A stretch of 64,000 bases of DNA from Schistosoma mansoni (GCF_000237925.1 NC_031498.1:16501004-16565003), one strand, 5' to 3'. Shown: positions 44,931-55,894, numbered from the stretch's first letter. Program-made: numbers and translations. Notes: generated from the letters alone by a model not told the origin.

Positions 44931-45255
44931 AGCGTCAACTATGGGGCTTCTTTTTTCTATAAAGGTCTGTATTTTCCCATTGTATGATATTTAAGACTGT
45001 GTTCTCCCGGTTTTCGTTTGTTACGTGATCACTCAGAGTATTGATACCTCTATGTTCACCAATAGATACAAGTTTTGGGTACATTTTCTTTAACTTAGTA
45101 ATTTACTGGATAACTGTACTGTTTACTTTAATCAATATGAAATAATAATATTACTTATACTTCGATAATAATCACGGAAGTATTAATGCAATGTGAACGA
45201 CTGGAATTATCCAAAACTGTCTATTGTAAACACTTCCAGATGAGCGTTGTGGATA

Positions 45256-45774
45256 TTTATTTTATTTTATTTAAACACAAATATTGGTACAAAGTGGCAC
45301 CAGATATATATGCACCGCACAAATCTCATTTGAGGGGGCTGGAATACTACCGTCCAGATGCCCAAACTGAAGCAGGTGGTTTAATTAGGGGGCCACACCC
45401 GGAGCCTTTGACCTAAAGGTCTGATCCACAAGGCAGTGGAGCATCGTGAGGAGATACAGTCCCATGGTAGCCAGTGACGAACGATTGATTCATACGCCAT
45501 TTGTTCCCTCAGGATCCTGTAGTTCATGTTCACCATTGATTTGGAATGGGGGTTTTCCAACTCCCCTAGGTGGACTTTCCATGTCCACCAACCCGGTTAA
45601 AGCGCTGGACATTCGCTTTTCATCCTCTCAATTTCGTAAACAACAGTAATTGCACGAGAAGGTATTGAGTAGGACTTCCCTGACAGAGGCTATATCCGCG
45701 TGGTCATGTGAGAGCATTACGAGAGGGAGAGTGAACTCTCCCCACTCTCGGCCGTACCAGGGCATTTGGGGGCT
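45256..45774 (+). repeat. ~520-bp dispersed repeat, copy 10
   Basis: Full length, (ATTTT)n-like left end and GTACCAGGGCATTTGGGGGC right end, same orientation as the other nine. The MRRYSPMVAS frame is open for 67 codons. Confidence 0.78.
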
Positions 45775-46142
45775 TGTTAATAAACTGAGCTGAAAATTGT
45801 GTTCATACAACTAGAAATCTAAATATCTAAACTGAAAATAATTCAAGCTACAGAACTAGCTCAGTTCATAGTCAACCACGTGTATATAAAATGTATAATT
45901 ATGTGTGTTAAGTTAATAATAATTAACAAGTAATTAAGTAACTAATATAAGTGGAATGATTCCGTTATATCATGTAGCTTTGATTCTTGCTATGCCGCGT
46001 ACTACTAGACTACTTGAACGATCGAACCCGCAACATCGCAAGAGAGAAGACTAGTAAGTAGGAATTTTATTCCCCAAAACAGTATCGATCATGGTACAAA
46101 ATTGTCAGGTATTTATAGTTTTTAGTAGAAACGGAATCATCA
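45775..46142. other. Intergenic, nothing recognised
   Basis: AT-rich, no supported feature. Confidence 0.4.
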
Positions 46143-46440
46143 TTATAAGCAAAGATGGATAGTGACTAGCAGTGGAATCCAGGACGCGCGTTTCGTCCTA
46201 TTTGGGACTCGTCGGCTGGATGTACCTGTACCTCAAAGTTGATGTTCACTCTGGGACCCAAACCTAGTATCATTCACTTCAAACACCATCGTGTTATCCA
46301 CTCGGCCACTGAGTCCTGTGAATTAAGGCTATATCGAGGCAATACACACAGTATGCACATATGCCAATTAGTGACTGACCCGTTGCAGTCCTAACACATC
46401 GATGGGAATATTCAAACGAACAATAATAAATGAATTGAAA
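46143..46440. repeat. HH-SINE A fold-back (minus hammerhead-head, plus tail)
   Basis: 46143-46315 is a minus copy: box B GGTTTGGGTCCC, GTACATCCAGC, core CCGACGAG (a changed base in CTGACGAG), stem II TCCCAAATAGGA, CGAAACGCGCGTC, CTGGATTCC. From about 46316 a plus-strand tail follows (AAGGCTATATCGAGGCAATA ... AACAATAATAAATGAATT). Confidence 0.78.
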
Positions 46441-46449
46441 TCATCATTA

Positions 46450-46600
46450 TAGTTATCCAATCCGCACACAAGGAGTTATCAGCATTGCCCAATAAGGAAG
46501 CTACACGTAGTGATTCTAGAATATTCTTCCAAAAGCTGATTGGATGGAATATGTTCGGCTCCTTCTGGGATGATTAATTAACATCATATACAGAGAACAT
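46450..46600 (-). mobile_element. LTR-like fossil fragment
   Basis: Reverse-complement similarity to part of 24965-25345 (GGAAGCTACA/GTAGCTTCC with CAATAAG and GGAATATGTTCGGCTC-type pieces). Too short to classify. Confidence 0.3.
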
Positions 46601-47084
46601 AAATTAACAAACTTTCCTTAGAAATTTGTTATAATAATGGGTTAAAACAATAAATACCGTTTACAAGTCTTGGTGTTAAAGTAAATGTCGCTTCAAACAT
46701 TATACCCGTTAAATAAGTCTCTAGCTTTCTGAACTCTGGGGCCTAGTATACAACTCTGTATTGTTTGTATGAACTGATGATTCTTTTTTAGTTGATGTCT
46801 GCCTGATTTTGAATTCTGAATACGGTACTTTCATTAGTGCTCATCTAGTTTTTCTTGGCCTAACACTGGGATTCAGGTACATCTCACTAACAAGTCACAA
46901 AGAAGATGAATTGGGTGACTTTGATTCTAATGTTAGTCATGATGCTGAAATATTGTGCTTTCAGCTAGGAAATTCATCGAATGTAATGAATCCACGATAA
47001 TTTCGAAGGATCTAACATGGGTTGATAAATAGCTAGGACGAGAAAATCACCGCTTGTAGAACAAGAACTTTTTATAGTCAAAAT
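46601..47084. other. Intergenic, nothing recognised
   Basis: A 63-codon plus-strand frame at 46809-47000 has no recognisable family or splice support. Confidence 0.35.
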
Positions 47085-47245
47085 ACAACAGACCGATAGG
47101 TCCTGGGTTTGAATCTCGTTAGGCGGGATAGTGGATGCGCACTGCTGAGAAATCCTACAATGGGACGAAACGGCCGTCCAGTGCTTCCAGGTTTTCCATG
47201 GTGATCTAGCTTCAATTGACTCATGATTTCAACTATAAAAACCCT
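47085..47245 (+). repeat. HH-SINE B fragment, hammerhead core mutated
   Basis: Box B GGGTTTGAATCTC, stem I GCACTG/CAGTGC intact, but the core reads CTGAGAAA instead of CTGAGGAG. CGAAACGGCCGTC is kept. Inactive by expectation. Confidence 0.8.
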
Positions 47246-48091
47246 TGTTTTTTAATATAGGTTAATGAGTTGAAAACATAATGGTAAAACGATAACCTAC
47301 TCTCAGCTTTGAATAATACTGGATATGATTTCGGAATTACTTAATTTTTATTATACAATTAGTACGCTGATCATTTAAATCAAGAATCTGTCTCTGAAAA
47401 TGTTACAAAATGTAACAGTTACGTAGCTAACGAGTTTTTCAATGTTGTTAGTCGATATTTTTTACTGCACGTCGGGATCACCACAGAAGACGCCACAAGT
47501 ATTTGGAGTTTGACAACGCCTTAACCAGTAGCACCTTCTATAATCGAAACGTGCCAACTCAGTAAAATAAAAAGTCAGAAGCGAAGAGATTCGAAGATAT
47601 ATTTGATAGGCTATTAGTATATCGAAAAGTGACTGATCTAAACTGGCTAGCGGTTGTAGGAGAAATTGAGCACAGCGTACCCACTCGTGATCTGGTCGAT
47701 ATTCAGTGACCCAACTGCCGGATGATTTCGCTAGGGCTCAGTGACATTTCACTGGCCCTACAGTATTTCCCTTACACAAACTCATTTTTTCTCACAGGAA
47801 GATCAAGTTTTGTACTGTTTATTTAACAGATCATCGATATTTTTTATAAACGATCTCTCATAGTTGTCATAATATTCGTGGGTAAACTCACTGGAAGTTT
47901 AACAAAATGACGTACTAAGACAACAATCTAGAAAAATACAGAATTATTCAAGCAATTATGTAATATAAAAAGCCTAATTATTATTCAGTTCGTTAGTAAT
48001 AAGCGATATGGTTTGCTGTTGAGTTTTATCTTTAACCAAACAGAAACGTATCCTCATCGATTTATGTGTTTCAAATGAGATCTCCTTAAGA
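47246..48091. other. Intergenic, nothing recognised
   Basis: Includes a motif near 47465-47500 shared with 3745-3800. No gene seen. Confidence 0.35.
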
Positions 48092-48340
48092 AGTCAGTCA
48101 GCTACAACACAGGACCAGGCACATATATGCATCGGTCCAAGTTACCATACCTCGTTAGCACAACAAGATGAACACCGGATTCATAGAAGTAGTTAGTTTA
48201 GTGGTAGTAGTATATAAAAGATAGGTTGTATATAAGGATATAGTATAGGAAGGAAGATAGATATGAAGCAACTTTAATCTCATAGTTTAAGTGAAGATAA
48301 AGAGTGTATACATCTGCGTCAGTGTGATCGATTCTCCTTC
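48092..48340 (-). mobile_element. RTE 3'-end fragment
   Basis: Minus strand: RTE 3' UTR with the GACTGACTTC-type end and the last codons (HSLSS...). The 3' UTR closely matches that of the full copy, so it is a strongly 5'-truncated copy of the same subfamily. Confidence 0.82.
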
Positions 48341-48611
48341 AGAAGAAGTAAGGGTTTTACGTGATTTCGTTCTCACACTATGTTACTTAAGCATATTTTG
48401 ATTAAATAAACATTGTCGTAACAGTCTTAAGTGGTTAAAGCACTGTACAAATGTATCCTCTCTGAGGTTCTTTAAAATTTATAGGCTGTTTGGAAGTGAT
48501 TTTTTTTTAATTTTGCAAACAAAACCTAAACGTCATTGTTCATGTGTATTGGTCGTTTGGATATCCTTATTGATTTTGAGATGGTGAAGATTTATAGCTA
48601 AGGTAGATGAC

Positions 48612-48646
48612 ATCATCACAAACTTCTACCTGAAGTTTGTGATGAT
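48612..48646. repeat. Perfect 15-bp inverted repeat (hairpin)
   Basis: ATCATCACAAACTTC and its exact reverse complement are separated by 5 bases (TACCT). No flanking T-run or gene explains it. Confidence 0.7.
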
Positions 48647-48775
48647 AATGTCGTTCAGAATAACGACTGCTTCTGGTCAATCTTTTTTGGTGTATATGGA
48701 CCTGTACTGGTTGCTCCTATGTTGCCATTAAGCGAGAAGCATTTTGGGAAAAGATGAATGATGACTGTTAGAGGA

Positions 48776-49123
48776 ATCTAAAATACACGTTTCTTCCCAT
48801 TTGGGACTCCTCAGCTGGTTGTGCCTGTATCTGAGTTAATGCTTGCTTCGGTACTTGAACTTGGCCAACGGGTTGTGTAATTATAGCCTTAGGCATCAAT
48901 TAGAAGATCCAAATAATCAATACATATGAAGTAGAATCCATTCAATGCACAAGCCAGTGGTTACATGGACTCAATGACTAAGCGGATAATGTGATAGCGA
49001 CTGAAGCGAACGGCACTATTTTAGTTTCGAAGTGAGATTTAGGTACATCTATTTGATGAGTCTAAAATAGGACGAAACACGCGTCCTGAATCTCCCTACT
49101 AGCCACCATCCGTCTCTGCTTGG
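48776..49123. repeat. HH-SINE A inverted pair (minus then plus)
   Basis: Left (48776-48850): minus hammerhead with core CTGAGGAG and GAAAC but a changed pair at the base of stem II. Right (48940-49123): plus copy with tail remnant, head GACTCAATGACTAAGCGGATAA, and hammerhead TTGATGAG, TCTAAAATAGGA, CGAAACACGCGTC. The first core base (C) is T there, so activity is doubtful. Confidence 0.72.
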
Positions 49124-49655
49124 TTTCACGGCGTAAGATAGATTTACAGAACTGAAGTATATATCGTTGTTTTCATTTTTGATCTGATAACAGAATTCTG
49201 TTCCCATATTTATTTGTGGCAGATAAAACAAAACTGAATAGAAATGATTATAATTTTGTTGCGTACGTGTTCTATTCATTTATGGGTGTGAAGTTCAAAT
49301 GCAATTCTTGGCTAGATATTTCTCCGTGGTTATTACCGTCATATAGATTTCAAACTGAAGGTAGCATTAATAATCATAAGACTATTCCATACAATCCAGA
49401 TATGAATTTTTTCGCGGATACAGTTGAGTGACCGATATATCAATTATAACAAGTCGTGGTAAGTTCAGTGTACTTAGGAGAAGGAGAAGGTAATCTAACA
49501 GAATAGTTTATTTGTATGAACAGTTGCATAACACGAAGAAAATATCTTACCGTAAATAATCTTAAGAAGCAAAGTTTTTGACAAAAGTTCTTATAAATAA
49601 AGTTTCAACGATCCCTGTGGTAATTCTGAAGAACAGACAAATAAAACCACGTCTG
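49124..49655. other. Intergenic, nothing recognised
   Basis: A 71-codon plus-strand frame (49216-49431) has no family match. No other signal. Confidence 0.35.
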
Positions 49656-49920
49656 TTGTGAGATAGGAACTCACTGAAGACAATTGGTGAACGGTTGCTA
49701 AAACTTCGTGGATTGGTTGAAGGTAGACATTAACAGTATTGGATGCTAGGTCTTGGTCTATCGGTTAAGTGCTCTGGAGCGAGACTGGTAGGTCCTGGGT
49801 TCGAATCTCGCGAAGCGGCCTTCCAGTGCTTCCAAGTTTTCCTTGGTGATCCAGCTTCAATTGACTTATGAATTCAACTATAAAATTATTAAAATCTCCA
49901 CAAACCCCTCTTACGATTTT
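49656..49920 (+). repeat. HH-SINE B with hammerhead cleanly deleted
   Basis: Upstream arm, full tRNA-like head (GGTCTATCGGTTAAGTGCTC, box B GGTTCGAATCTC) and tail are present. The sequence jumps from CGCGA straight to AGCGGCC and TTCCAGTGC, losing about 50 bp that hold stem I 5' arm, CTGAGGAG, stem II and GAAA. Confidence 0.8.
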
Positions 49921-50497
49921 CACAAGTATCAATTTTATATATTCATAGTAAATATACCGATGCGTTTTTTAATGACAAATATGTTGTCAGTATAATTCAG
50001 TTCTTATGTGGTGTGGGTTACTTATATCCATATAAGTAGTATATGGTGATGATTAGGCATAGAATGTATTTTGGCAGAAGATCGATAAGGAAAGAACAGA
50101 AACGAAGCGCAATCGGTATGAAAATTCATGAACAATCAAATCAGAGAAGATGAACTGATACTTACAGAAGGAACAGTGAAGATTGAGACAATTGATGGTT
50201 ATTTTGTAAATTAACTGTTCATTGTATGGTTATCAGATTTTAGTGAGATAGTCTATAATTGTCATAAACATATTTGATTTTCTCCACCCATGTTCTGTTC
50301 ACTGCACTTATGATATTCAGCGCTGATATTTCTGATAATAATCATTATTTCCAGGTTACTGTGTTGTCTTATATCTTATCCCCCTTCACAGTGATTCCTC
50401 AAAACAAAATCTTAGTTTATGATTTTTCTTTTAAAATCAATAAATTAAGTCAATCTATTAAAATCCAAGTGTTCGAATACGTGACACCGTCAGCAAC
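49921..50497. other. Intergenic, nothing recognised
   Basis: AT-rich. The frame at 50274-50504 has no family match. Confidence 0.35.
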
Positions 50498-50802
50498 ATT
50501 CTAATGTGGGAGAGAACGATCCAGATTCCAGTGGAGGCAGAAGCGCTGGAAGTGGATAGGACATACATTGAGGAAATTACTCAACTGCTTAACAAGACAA
50601 GACCTCACATGGAATTGTGAAGGCCAAAGGAAAAGAGGAAGACCAAAGAACACACTACGCCGAGAAATTGAGACAGATATAAGAAGAATAAACAAAAGTT
50701 GGATAGAATTAGAAAGGAAGGCCCAGGACAGAGTGAGTTGGAGAATGCTGGTCGGCGGCCTATGCTCCATTGGGAGTAATAGGCGTAAGTAAGTAAGTAA
50801 TA
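50498..50802 (+). mobile_element. RTE-like LINE with (TAAG)n tail, 3' end
   Basis: Plus strand: [26 protein letters not shown] start, then [40 protein letters not shown] and [21 protein letters not shown] C-terminus, then GTAAGTAAGTAAG. Same family as 4945-5690 but reaches the real 3' end. Confidence 0.82.
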
Positions 50803-51235
50803 AGCATGGAATAACAACAATATTGGTAGTAAAAACGGAGTACTGTGTACACAAATAACTGGTCTTAGTTTATGAGTACTAAATTTTACAGAAACAATTT
50901 ACGGTTCAAATAAAAGCTTGGAACTAATGTTGTTGAATTTAAGATCAATATACACTGACACGATTCATTCTAGATTTTCACTAGACCTTAACAACTCAGA
51001 CAGAATGTTAGTATTTACTCACTGTCATCTCCATATTTTCATAGAATATTGTGGCCTTCCGTACACATAATTCTTATTTTTATATCCTTATATTTCTACG
51101 CACAACTCTCAAAGGTCTGGAGGCAAACTATAGTTTTCTTGTAATGTAGCAACTGAGTGACTGGATCGTAGACACACCTGAAACTCGAGGTGGCTTCTTC
51201 ACTACGCTTTCCTCAGGTCATCTTAATGATGGTGA

Positions 51236-51373
51236 ATGGAGATAGACATGAGAAGAATGAACAAAAATCGGATAGAATTAGAAATGAAGGTTTAGGACAG
51301 AGTGAGTTGGAGAATGCTGGTCGGCGGCTTATGCTCCATTGGGAGTAACAGGCATAAGTAAGTAAGTAAGTTC
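51236..51373 (+). mobile_element. RTE-like LINE with (TAAG)n tail, short 3' end
   Basis: Last ~130 bp of the family, ending TTGGGAGTAACAGGC and (ATAAG)(TAAG)n. 5'-truncated. Confidence 0.8.
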
Positions 51374-51875
51374 GAATACATATTTTGTAATCGAAAATTA
51401 ATTTCTATCAATGTATATGTTAGTGGAAATGTCATGATGTTTGTTGATGAATAGGGATGATAGGGATGATAGTGATGATAATGGTGGTAGTATTATAGGT
51501 AAATACTTGTCCAAAAAGAAATACTTCCATTGTTCATCAATCCAATCATAGATACATGGTATTTATTTTAAAACAATCGATCAATAAATCACAAACACAC
51601 ACATATAAAATGATCCTATCCCCTTATAAGAAAGGGGGAAAAATACATCGATTAACCAATCAATGATCAGTAGGTGAAATCATGTAAATATGCACAAAGG
51701 AATATCTATATATAGAGATAGATAGATTGTTTTATTAGAACCATTTTGGTGACGAACAATATTGGAATCTTGTTACTTTCTGCTTTGATACATCAATAGT
51801 AAAAGATCTACATTGATTACATTCATTAAAACTGAAGTCAAAGTAATAATACATTACATATTGGTGATTAGAAAA
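51374..51875. other. Upstream of candidate signal exon
   Basis: AT-rich with a GATAGGGATGATAGTGATGA short tandem near 51450-51490. No clear TATA box picked out. Confidence 0.35.
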
Positions 51876-51914
51876 ATGCATTTATATTTGACTATATTTG
51901 CTTTATACACATCA
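51876..51914 (+). CDS. Candidate first exon with signal peptide (micro-exon-gene style)
   Basis: ATG begins 13 codons, MHLYLTIFALYTS, followed at once by a consensus GTAAGT donor. A short hydrophobic first exon of 13 codons with phase 0 is what schistosome secreted micro-exon genes use. No confirmed second exon was found nearby, and such a short match can be chance. Nearest possible partners are at 63172 and 63477. Confidence 0.28.
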
Positions 51915-51954
51915 GTAAGTTCAGATTATATTTTACTATATATGTGTCACTCAA

Positions 51955-52125
51955 TTTTGTGGTTTAGTTGAAGTTAGACAATAACATTGTTGGTCTAGAG
52001 GTTAAGCGTTTGCACGCGAAGCAGGACCTTGGATGCACACTGCTGAAGAGTCCTGTAATAGGACGAAACAGACATCCAGTGTTTCCAGGGTTTTTTATGG
52101 TGGTCTAGCTTCAATTGTAATATGA
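51955..52125 (+). repeat. HH-SINE B with compensatory stem I change
   Basis: tRNA-like head TTGGTCTAGAGGTTAAGCG (box B lost), then ACACTG, core CTGAAGAG, stem II TCCTGTAATAGGA, CGAAAC, CATC, CAGTGT. The usual outer G-C pair of stem I is A-T here on both arms. The core is intact. Confidence 0.8.
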
Positions 52126-52186
52126 TTTGTTTATATAATTATCTTAAATTGTTTTGTCAGGGCTAACATTATTTATGATGTCTTTA

Positions 52187-52319
52187 CTTCCTTCCTTACT
52201 TACTTACTTATCTACCGACTTACTTACTTACTTACACACTTGCTTACTTACTTACTTTCTTACTTTTTTACCTACTTACTTACTTTACTTACTTACTTTT
52301 TCACCTACTTACTTACTTG

Positions 52320-52360
<41 letters not shown>

Positions 52361-52415
52361 GCCTGTTACTCCCAATGGAGCATAGGCCTCCGACCAGCAT
52401 TCTTCAACCCAGTCT
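52187..52415 (-). mobile_element. (TTAC)n array with RTE-like LINE 3' end
   Basis: About 175 bp of slightly impure (ACTT)n (52187-52361) runs into GCCTGTTACTCCCAATGGAG on the plus strand, the reversed 3' end of the (TAAG)n-tailed LINE, which stops at about 52415. The array is the expanded tail of that element. Confidence 0.85.
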
Positions 52416-52806
52416 GTATGATGTCTCTATTATTTAATAAATATTATTATAATCAATATAGAGCAATCCAATAGACCGGATAAGAAATATAAATATATTT
52501 AGGGCTTGAAATGAAATTTTGATTAAAAATTATACTTTAATGTATAGTACTCGTTCAAAATAACTAAATGGAAAGGGGTTAACAGTTCTGGATAGAATCC
52601 ATTTTATTGATTAATGAAAACGTTACAGATAACCTCAGCTTTTTATTGGTTAAAGGAAATGTAATTTTTGCCTGAAATGTGAGTTTTTTTTAAAAAAATG
52701 AGACACTGGGTGTTAGTTACAGTGAATAATCCTTATCTATGGATTAATCACCGACTACATTTAAATGATATGCCATTATCATTGAACATCAACGAAGACA
52801 TTTTAA

Positions 52807-52976
52807 ACAAAGATGGATAATGGTTAGCAGTGGGATTCAGTATGACGCTCGTTTCGTCCTGGAGTGAACATCAACTCTGAGATGCAGGTGAATCTAGCTG
52901 ATGAGTACCAAATAGGACGAAATGCGCGTCAAATTGGATTCCACTGCTAACCACTATTCATCTTTGCTTATAAAGC
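52807..52976. repeat. HH-SINE A fold-back with intact plus hammerhead
   Basis: The left part (52807-52858) is a minus fragment from the tail into the hammerhead, ending in stem II (CGTTTCGTCCT). A plus copy then starts at GGAGTGAACATCAACTC. Its hammerhead reads CTGATGAG, TACCAAATAGGA, CGAAAT, GCGCGTC and the paired GGATTC arm. The switch point is inside the hammerhead of the left part. Confidence 0.82.
52890..52941 (+). ncRNA. Hammerhead ribozyme, intact core (family A)
   Basis: Stem I GAATCTAG pairs with TTGGATTC (two G-T wobbles). The core CTGATGAG and GAAA are intact, the cleavage triplet is GTC at 52928-52930, and stem II closes a short loop. Stem III is only about 3 bp, as in known Sm-alpha hammerheads that cleave as minimal or dimeric forms. 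Confidence 0.75.
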
Positions 52977-53199
52977 TTGTGAATTGAGACACTATCAAGG
53001 CAATCTGCACAGGATGTATATATGCCTACAAGAGACTGATTAATTGCAGTCCTAAACAATAATGGGAAGATACAAGCAAACAGCACTAAGTGAATATATA
53101 CTAAGATAATTAATCAGACTTAACATTTTATAAATTTGTATAGATTTTTAAGTGATTAATATAAAGTTCTTAGAGATGACCAGTCAACCGATGTGTTAC

Positions 53200-53390
53200 A
53201 TTAAAATACGTAGGTTTCGTGCTAATTAGCACTCGTCAGTAAGGTGTAACTGTAATCTTGAGGAAACTGATACTCCCTGATGGATTCAATCCCATGTCAC
53301 CCAGTTTCACAGTCAGGATCCGATCTACACTAAGAAAGACCTGAGATGCATGACACTGATCACCATCTAGTGATCAATCAATTGTAAATA
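53200..53390 (-). repeat. HH-SINE C truncated at the hammerhead
   Basis: Minus strand: partial head with box B GGGATTGAATCC, then ACACCTTA, CTGACGAG, TGCTAATTAGCA and CGAAACC. Similarity stops there at about 53205, without cleavage site or tail. A plus-oriented family C tail end (GATCAATCAATTG) closes the right side, after 53320. Confidence 0.65.
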
Positions 53391-53604
53391 ACGTTGTTTG
53401 AAATCGTTTTTCTAGTTTTTTTTTTTGACAATCATCTATTGGAATTTATATTAAAAGTGGTCATTTTCGCATGTATCATTAAACTGTATACATTTTGTTT
53501 TCATAGGAATCACACATTTTACCATAGTCAATGACATATCAATCATGGTTCGTTACTAAGCAAATCGGTTACCTAGCATAAATATTAACATTTTTAAACT
53601 CTAA

Positions 53605-53862
53605 ATTCATTTAGTATTGTTTGTTTGAATCTTCCCATCGATGTGTTAGGACTGCAACTGATCAGTCTCTAATAGGCATATGTGCGTACTGTGCGTATTG
53701 CCTTGATGGCGATGGCGTTTGAATCGAAAGGTACTAGGTTCGAGACCCAGAGTGAACATCAACTCTGAGATGCAGGTACATCCAGCTGACGAGACCCCAG
53801 TAGGGCAAAATGTGTGTCAAACTGGATTCCACTGTTAGTCAATATCCTTTTTTGCTTACAAT
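53605..53862. repeat. HH-SINE A fold-back (minus tail, plus head and hammerhead)
   Basis: The left ~100 bp is a reversed tail; from about 53706 it is a plus head (GATGGCGTTTGAATCG, box B GGTTCGAGACCC) and hammerhead GCTGACGAG, ACCCCAGTAGGG, CAAAAT, GTGTC. The G of GAAA is lost, so it should be inactive. Confidence 0.75.
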
Positions 53863-54004
53863 GTTTTAAACTCTCCTTAAGTTTCTCTTTGATTTCTGTT
53901 TCAAATGAAATAAGACGTTAAATCTCTATAAGCAGTGTAGTTTCAATGAAGGTAACGTTCCCATTTAGACATTTAGAAACAAACAAAAATTATTACTATC
54001 AGAA

Positions 54005-54490
54005 GGGAGTTTTATGGAGATTTCAGTAATTTTATAGAGTTGAGATCATGATCCCATTGAAGCTAGACCACCATGGAAAACCTGGAAGCACTGGACGGTC
54101 GTTTCGTTCTATTATGGGACTCCTCAGCAGTGCGCATCCACGATCCCGTACTCGCGAGATTCGAACCCAGGACCTACCAGTCTCACTCCAGAGCACTTAA
54201 CCGATAGACCATGGTTGTCTAGCTTCAATTGACTCATGATCTTAACTCTATGAAATTACTAAAATCTCCACCGAACCCCTTTTGATGATGATCATATGCT
54301 CACTAGTGACTGACTCCATGAGGTATTTCCTGGAGTTCTAGTGAGAAGCATTAACCAGTGGAGTTCAACCAGGTCTGTTGGGAGATATCAACTCACTAAG
54401 GAGTCCCATAATAGGACGAAACGGCCGTCCAGTGCTTTAGGTTTTCCATGGTGGTCTAGCTTCAATTGACTCATGATCTCAACTATAAAA
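54005..54490. repeat. HH-SINE B fold-back followed by tandem junction
   Basis: 54005-54212 is a minus unit (tail, hammerhead, head). From about 54213 a plus tail begins (GGTTGTCTAGCTTCAATTGA) and passes through the tandem junction (CCCCTTTTGATGATGATCAT) into the next unit. There the head is missing and AACTCACT joins AAGGAGTCCCATAATAGG, at the hammerhead core. The 54090 hammerhead has an intact core with one stem II mismatch. Confidence 0.82.
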
Positions 54491-54747
54491 GATCATTACT
54501 ATTAAAATTTTTGAATCCTCTTCTTCATTGTTTTTCCAAATCATTTGGTTCTACTGAATTCTAGTTAGTAGTTAAACAAAACAATATAAAAATATTCTAG
54601 TGTTTATAAACAGTGAATGTTGATATTCAGTCAGATCATAGATAATAAAACACACATACGGTACCATAATCTAAAGTGTGTGTGACAACCATATTTCTAA
54701 TAAGAGCACGATTTTCATTGATCGACAGTTTAATACATATAGGCCAT

Positions 54748-54925
54748 TACTTACTTACTGACTTGTTTACTTACTTACTTACTTACTTACTTACGCTTGT
54801 TACTCTCAATGGAGCATAGGCCGCCGATCATCATTCTCCAACCCACTTTGTCCTTGCCCTTCCCGTTCTAGTTCTATCCAATTCTTGCTCATTCTTCTCA
54901 TGTCTGTCCCCATTTCTCCAGACAG
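54748..54925 (-). mobile_element. (TTAC)n plus RTE-like LINE 3' end
   Basis: A short (ACTT)n run and reversed 3' end of the (TAAG)n-tailed LINE to about 54925. 5'-truncated. Confidence 0.8.
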
Positions 54926-55224
54926 TGATATCCACCTAGTGTTTTTTCAAGGCCTTTTTTATTTTGTTATTGTTATCGAAAACTACAGAAATTTGTCGGA
55001 GAGACAGGTATATAGCAAAATTTAAGATATGATTCGGATTCCATATTACTGTTGTTGTATGAAGAACAACATATAAAAAGAATGCTTATATTACACAATG
55101 TATTACAAATAACTATGATCTACCGGATAAATCCCAAATAGGACGAAACAAACATTCTATTATCGCAGCTATTTGATTAGTTCTCTCGGTATCCTACATT
55201 GTCCAAACATTCTATGTACCTATA
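54926..55224. other. Intergenic with a hammerhead scrap
   Basis: 55128-55165 contains TAAATCCCAAATAGGACGAAACA, half of a family A hammerhead (stem II and GAAAC) without head or tail. The rest shows nothing. Confidence 0.45.
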
Positions 55225-55485
55225 TTATTTGTTGCCTTGGTTGTTGAAAGGGGAATAGACCTCTTTATTTCTGAGAAATCTCGACTTTCATCATGAAGCA
55301 TCATAATTCTTCAACTCGGAGGGCAGAGTTTAAATGGTTTAATTTGTTTACTCTGGTTAGCGTTTTCTTATCAAGGTTGTTTTCTACGAGATGGGGGTTG
55401 CCAACCCCATGCCTAACCCTTCTCCTTTAACCGAGCTTTGAACCGGTAGTAGCCCTAGAGGAGCTACAAACGGAGTTAAACATTC
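55225..55485 (+). repeat. Unclassified repeat D, copy 2
   Basis: Counterpart of 1885-2115 with an extra ~40 bp (GAGATGGGGGTTGCCAACCC). Same orientation. No coding frame. Confidence 0.6.
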
Positions 55486-55606
55486 TATTATTCATTACTA
55501 ATGAATATTCAGTATAGGACGACTTCAAAGACATTATCTTAATCGTTGTTTGATAAAGATCACGGCATTTAAGCCCAACGGATTTCTAGGATAAAACCTA
55601 TAATTT

Positions 55607-55725
55607 GCGGGATCGTGGATGCGCACTGCTGAGGAGTCCCATAATAGGACGAAACGGCCGTCCAGTGCTTCCAGGTTTTCCATGGTGGTCTAGCTTCAAT
55701 TGACTCATGATTTCAACTATAATTT
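55607..55725 (+). repeat. HH-SINE B, head lost, hammerhead and tail intact
   Basis: Starts just upstream of stem I (GCGGGATCGTGGATGCGCAC) and runs through the hammerhead to ATGATTTCAACTATAA. The copy lacks the tRNA-like head. Confidence 0.85.
55623..55668 (+). ncRNA. Hammerhead ribozyme, intact (family B reference)
   Basis: Stem I GCACTG/CAGTGC, core CTGAGGAG (55629-55636), stem II TCC/GGA with a 7-nt loop, GAAA (55651-55654), and a stem III of about 3 bp (ACG/CGT) closing a 2-nt loop. Cleavage is expected after GTC at 55662. Every conserved base of the hammerhead core is present. Confidence 0.8.
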
Positions 55726-55894
55726 GCTACAAGAAAAGAGCTATATATCAGTATCATTTTGTGTAAAGGTGTTTTTATCAGCATCTTAATTCCTTTTATA
55801 TGCTACTATTCAATCAGCGAAAAGTACGAAATAATTCTATCCTCTCTAGAAGTGATTTACATTTTGGAGCTATCTGTATATCCTTAATCTGATT

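Noticed and set aside
52154-52474. Leu/Thr/Tyr repeat protein frames
   Set aside because: They are translations of the (TTAC)n array.
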